Positions 40,439 through 43,764 of a DNA stretch of 43,764 nt are shown here, in pieces. The DNA lies in NCBI RefSeq assembly GCF_011320115.1, contig NZ_JAANOZ010000019.1:1-43764 (forward strand), given 5' to 3'. A program made the translations under genes and the position numbers. Source of the DNA: Croceibacterium segetis (GTDB taxonomy: Bacteria > Pseudomonadota > Alphaproteobacteria > Sphingomonadales > Sphingomonadaceae). The first letter of the stretch is position 1. Every line of letters begins with the position of its first letter. Under the pieces are notes generated by a model, which saw nothing but the letters and a program-made list of their open reading frames with translations, was not told where the DNA came from and did not search any database.

Positions 40439-43399
40439 ATGATGGGCAGCATCAAAGGTGTGCACGTTTCGACATGGGCATTGGCCATTGCCAGCTGTGC
40501 CATGAGCTTCGGCCCGGCCAGCGCGCAGGATGCCGGCGGCGACGCCTCGACACAGTCCCCCGATGCCACGCCGGCCTCTGCCGATAGCGACACCGCCGGC
40601 ATCGTGGTGACCGGATCGCGCATTCAATCGAGTTTCGACAGACCGACCCCCGTCACGATCCTGGGGGCGCAGCGGCTCGAGGACCGTGGGCTCACCAATG
40701 TCGGCGACGCATTGAACGAGCTGCCGGCATTCAGGGCGACACAAACTCCCGCCACATCGGGCCTCAACGCGGCACCCGGACAAGCCATTGGCGGGCGCAT
40801 CCTCGACTTGCGCGGGCTCGGCGCGGTCAGGACCCTCACGCTGGTCGACGGCAAGCGCTTCGTGCCGGCGACGACCCAAGCGACGGTCGATACCAACATG
40901 GTGCCGTCGATCATGCTTTCGCGCGCGGAAGTGGTGACCGGCGGCGCCTCGGCCGTTTACGGCTCCGACGCAGTCGCCGGCGTGGTCAACCTGCTGATTG
41001 ACAAGAAGTTCACCGGGTACAAAGTCAACGGCGAAGTCGGCTTCTCGAACGAAGGCGACAATTTCACCCGCCAGTTCGGCGCAGTCGGCGGTTGGAAATT
41101 TGGCGACAATCTCCACCTCGTCGTCGGCGGGGAATGGGAAAAATCGGACGGCGTCGATGCATGCCGCGAACGCGACTGGTGCGCCAACGGCCTGATCATC
41201 GTCGGCCGCAACGCGCTTGCACCTGGCCAGACGCCGACGATCCCCGCCAGCAATATCCTGCCCAACGCCAACACCTGGAGCGCCCGCTTTAACGGCGTCA
41301 CCACCCCTCCATCGAGCGCCTACGTTGGGCGCGACGTTCCACTGTTGCGGCCGATCGACGGTATAGCCTTCAACGCCGACGGCACGCCGCGCCGGTTCCA
41401 GTTCGGCTACCTTGTGAATGCGATCTGGATGGCGGGTGGCGAAGGCGGCGGCCCGGCCGAGAACAACCCCTATTTCGACTTTCCAATCGTCTCGCCCACC
41501 GAACGCTACAGCACGATGGGGTACCTGACCTGGGAAGCGACTCCGAGCCTGACCCTGGAGGTGGGTGTCAATGTCGGCCAAAGCCAGGGACACCACCGGA
41601 GCGCCGCCTATCGCAGCAACGCGATCACGATCAAATCGGATAATCCGTTTATCCCTCGCTCGAGCGACCCGACCCTCGATATTCCGACCATTCTGGCGAA
41701 TAGCGGTCTTACCAGCTTCACGCTTGGCAAGGGTTTCAACGATATCGGACCGGCCCAGATCGCCGTGAAAGACAATCTGTTTCGCGTAGTGACTTCAGCC
41801 AAGTACGATATCGGCGGAAGCTGGACCGCCGATCTCTATTATCAGTATGGTCACAACAAGTTCCGCAGCGACCTCACCAACAACACGATCACCTCGAATA
41901 TTCAGCGTGCGCTGGACGCGACAACTCTCAATGGACAGCCGATCTGCCGCGTCAACGCCGATGCCAATCCGGCCAACGACGACCCGGCGTGCGTGCCGCT
42001 GAACCCGTTCGGTTTTGCGAACGGGGCAACCTTCCAGGCAGCCAAAGACTATGTGACGGGCGAGGGGTTCCAGACCAACGTTACCACCGAGCATGTCGTC
42101 GCAGGCAACGTGGCTGGATCGCTTTTCGACCTGCCTGCGGGCCCCTTGGGCGTCGCTGTCGGAGCCGAGTATCGCAACGACAATGTAAAGGGCGATACGG
42201 ACCCTCTTTCCAAAGCCGGGCGCTTCTTCAACACCGGCAACGGCTCCGTCATTTCGGGGCAGATCGCAGTCAGCGAAGTCTACGGCGAAGTCGAAATCCC
42301 GCTGCTGCGCGATCTGTCGTTCACCCGCGAACTCAGCCTCAACGGCGCCGCGCGGCGGACGCATTACAAGCGTTCCAGCGATTTTCATCCGACCAGCACA
42401 GTCAATGCCACGACCTGGAAGATCGGAGGCGTCTGGGCGCCGATCGAAGCTATCCGTTTCCGGGTCACGCGCTCGCGCGATATCCGCGCGCCCAACGTCT
42501 CGGAGTTGTTCGGTCCGCAGACCACCGGCACCGGAATTCTCACCGACACCGGCAACGGCGGAATTCAGGTGATCGTGCCGATAACCACCGGTTCCAACCC
42601 CAATCTCAAGCCGGAAAAGGCCGATACCTTTACGGCCGGAGTGGTCCTGCAGCCGCAAGGCGGTTTCCTCGGCCGGTTCCGCGCTTCCGCCGACTGGTAC
42701 GACATCAAGATCGACAACGCGATCAGCACGCTTGGGCAGCAGAACATCGTCAATCGCTGCGTCGCTGGCGATATCTTGAGCTGTTCGTTGATCACACGCG
42801 ACGCCAACAAGAACGTGCTCAACATCCAGGACACGATTCAGAACGTAAACAAGCTGATCGCCCGGGGCATCGATTTCGAACTCGACTACAACCAGCCGCT
42901 GGGCGGCGACAACCGGCTCTCGCTGGTGGTGCTGGCCAACTACGTCAACGATCTGATCACGATTGACTCGGTTGGTCCGACCAATCGCGCGGGGCAGACC
43001 GGCTTGCGCGGGGGCACGCCTCCGGGAATTCCGGACTGGACCGTCGACGCCAGCGCGCGTCTCGATCTCGGAGAATCGTTCTCATTCACCACACATGCGC
43101 GGTGGATCAACAAGGGCTTCTTCTACCCGACCTTCGTCGAGCCGGGTGATCCCGAATTCTCATTCTCGAATCCGAACAGCGTGAACACCAATTCCGTGCC
43201 TTCGAGAATCTTTGTCGACATGCTCGCTACGGTACGGCTGGAGTCGGCGTTGACGAAGGGCCTCGAGGTCTATTTCGGCGTGGACAACGTGCTCAACCAG
43301 GATCCGCCGCGTTTCCCGGGCGCGAACGGCAGCGGCAACAACGTCCTGTTCAATCCGGTGGGCCGGATGTTCAAGCTGGGTGCCCGGATGAACTTCTAG
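40439..43399 (+). CDS. TonB-dependent outer-membrane receptor
   Basis: A 986-aa outer-membrane transporter. Signal peptide (KGVHVSTWALAIASCAMSFG then PASAQD), plug domain with TonB-box-like AGIVVTGSRIQS, RPTPVTILGAQRLEDRGLTN, LGAVRTLTLVDGKRFVPATT and GGASAVYGSDAVAGVVNLLI, then a barrel ending NPVGRMFKLGARMNF with terminal Phe. GGGAGAG lies 8 bases before the ATG at 40439. The sphingomonad type suggests uptake of a sugar, aromatic or siderophore, but the substrate is not readable from sequence. It is divergent from LysR. Confidence 0.94.
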   Translation: MMGSIKGVHVSTWALAIASCAMSFGPASAQDAGGDASTQSPDATPASADSDTAGIVVTGSRIQSSFDRPTPVTILGAQRLEDRGLTNVGDALNELPAFRATQTPATSGLNAAPGQAIGGRILDLRGLGAVRTLTLVDGKRFVPATTQATVDTNMVPSIMLSRAEVVTGGASAVYGSDAVAGVVNLLIDKKFTGYKVNGEVGFSNEGDNFTRQFGAVGGWKFGDNLHLVVGGEWEKSDGVDACRERDWCANGLIIVGRNALAPGQTPTIPASNILPNANTWSARFNGVTTPPSSAYVGRDVPLLRPIDGIAFNADGTPRRFQFGYLVNAIWMAGGEGGGPAENNPYFDFPIVSPTERYSTMGYLTWEATPSLTLEVGVNVGQSQGHHRSAAYRSNAITIKSDNPFIPRSSDPTLDIPTILANSGLTSFTLGKGFNDIGPAQIAVKDNLFRVVTSAKYDIGGSWTADLYYQYGHNKFRSDLTNNTITSNIQRALDATTLNGQPICRVNADANPANDDPACVPLNPFGFANGATFQAAKDYVTGEGFQTNVTTEHVVAGNVAGSLFDLPAGPLGVAVGAEYRNDNVKGDTDPLSKAGRFFNTGNGSVISGQIAVSEVYGEVEIPLLRDLSFTRELSLNGAARRTHYKRSSDFHPTSTVNATTWKIGGVWAPIEAIRFRVTRSRDIRAPNVSELFGPQTTGTGILTDTGNGGIQVIVPITTGSNPNLKPEKADTFTAGVVLQPQGGFLGRFRASADWYDIKIDNAISTLGQQNIVNRCVAGDILSCSLITRDANKNVLNIQDTIQNVNKLIARGIDFELDYNQPLGGDNRLSLVVLANYVNDLITIDSVGPTNRAGQTGLRGGTPPGIPDWTVDASARLDLGESFSFTTHARWINKGFFYPTFVEPGDPEFSFSNPNSVNTNSVPSRIFVDMLATVRLESALTKGLEVYFGVDNVLNQDPPRFPGANGSGNNVLFNPVGRMFKLGARMNF

Positions 43400-43406
43400 C
43401 GGGTTA

Positions 43407-43446
43407 GGGGAACCGGGGGTTAGCTCCCCCCATCCCTCCGGTTCCC
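43407..43446 (+). terminator. Hairpin terminator after the TonB receptor
   Basis: GGGGAACCGG (43407-43416) pairs with CCGGTTCCCC (43437-43446). An inner GGGGG/CCCCC hairpin (43415-43430) competes with it. It lies 8 bases after the receptor stop. No long T tract follows. Confidence 0.6.
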
Positions 43447-43538
43447 CGGCTTCGTCAATCGCAGTATACCCGCGTTGGAGAGGGCGGCTCGCTCCGCTAA
43501 CAATCCGGCGCGACCTGTTTCTTGAGAAAGGGCGCCCC

Positions 43539-43764
43539 ATGCCACTCCGCAGCCTCGCCGCGAATTCCCCCAGCCGCCGCGCCAACTGGCGCGCGCTCGG
43601 CCTCAGCCTGGAGGACATGGAGAAGCCGAAGATCGCTGTGGTCAACTCGTCGAGCGAGCTGGCGATCTGCTATGCTCACCTCGACGGCATCGCCAGGATC
43701 GTGAAGGAAGAAATCCGCGCCGCCGGCGGCGTGCCGTTCGAGGTGCGCACCGCCGCGCCGAGCG
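43539..43764 (+). CDS. IlvD/Edd family dehydratase, N-terminal part (3' end outside window)
   Basis: The first ~75 residues of an iron-sulfur dehydratase: MPLRSLAANSPSRRANWRAL, EDMEKPKIAVVNSSSELAIC and YAHLDGIARIVKEEIRAAGG, then VPFEVRTAAPS at the edge. The family removes water from dihydroxy acids (branched-chain amino-acid synthesis) or sugar acids. The SRRANWRALGL-type start is more usual for sugar-acid dehydratases, though this is not decisive. GAGAAAGG lies 8 bases before the ATG. It follows the TonB receptor by ~140 bases. Confidence 0.85.
   Translation, partial: MPLRSLAANSPSRRANWRALGLSLEDMEKPKIAVVNSSSELAICYAHLDGIARIVKEEIRAAGGVPFEVRTAAPS

Overview
The window is chromosomal DNA of high G+C content, almost certainly from a sphingomonad (Alphaproteobacteria, Sphingomonadales; genus not determinable by eye). 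The protein style supports this: two large TonB-dependent receptors, a GH3 glucosidase with a PA14 insert, an L21 with a long Lys/Ala tail, an aa3 oxidase cluster with coxF, Cox11 and SURF1, and an RNase E/G-like gene between maf and yacG. Most genes are core metabolism or housekeeping. I see no phage, plasmid, insertion sequence or CRISPR array.

Layout. 1-365 holds the end of a PRC-barrel-like protein. 449-9592 (minus strand) carries a secreted GH3 beta-glucosidase, uvrC with an AI-2E-family permease, and a TonB receptor with a Gly-rich, Cys-bearing insert. 9798-11902 (plus) is infA-maf-RNase E/G-like-yacG followed by tRNA-Phe(GAA). 12002-14990 holds wrbA, a GNAT acetyltransferase, rplU-rpmA with a clear promoter and leader hairpin, and a small lipoprotein. 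15051-17256 (minus) is moaA-moaD-moaE and then an unknown three-helix membrane protein with its own FNR-type box. 17503-20487 (minus) is thrC, an rRNA-methyltransferase-like gene, folB and a Rossmann-fold remnant. 20536-21394 is a divergent arsR/SRPBCC pair around a perfect operator-like palindrome. 21396-27776 (minus) is the aa3 oxidase operon ctaC-ctaD-ctaB-coxF-ctaG-ctaE-DUF983-surf1. 27955-33234 (plus) is pyrE-pdxJ-acpS-lepB, a second AI-2E permease, a DUF3089 hydrolase and ruvX. 33231-37559 (minus) is argH, an LptM-like lipoprotein, lysA, a CysG-type siroheme enzyme and two small unknown genes. 37576-38921 (plus) is a TlpA-like lipoprotein and a secreted intradiol-dioxygenase-like protein. 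39368-43764 is a LysR regulator divergent from a second TonB receptor, followed by the start of an IlvD/Edd dehydratase.

Organisation. Genes are packed tightly, with many 4-base ATGA/GTGA/TTGA stop-start overlaps (maf/RNase/yacG, folB/Rossmann, thrC/methyltransferase, ctaB/coxF, DUF983/surf1, pyrE/pdxJ, lepB/AI-2E, argH/lptM, lysA/cysG, tlpA/dioxygenase). This implies widespread translational coupling. The most unusual material is regulatory or structural. It includes interleaved inverted repeats over the GH3 start, an FNR-type box plus a hairpin covering the Shine-Dalgarno of an unknown membrane protein, operator palindromes at arsR and at the LysR/TonB junction, a terminator-like hairpin inside DUF983, back-to-back Shine-Dalgarno sequences in the 16-base gap between argH and tlpA, and a siroheme synthase that keeps only a stump of its methyltransferase domain. 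I found no convincing large novel defence or biosynthetic system.
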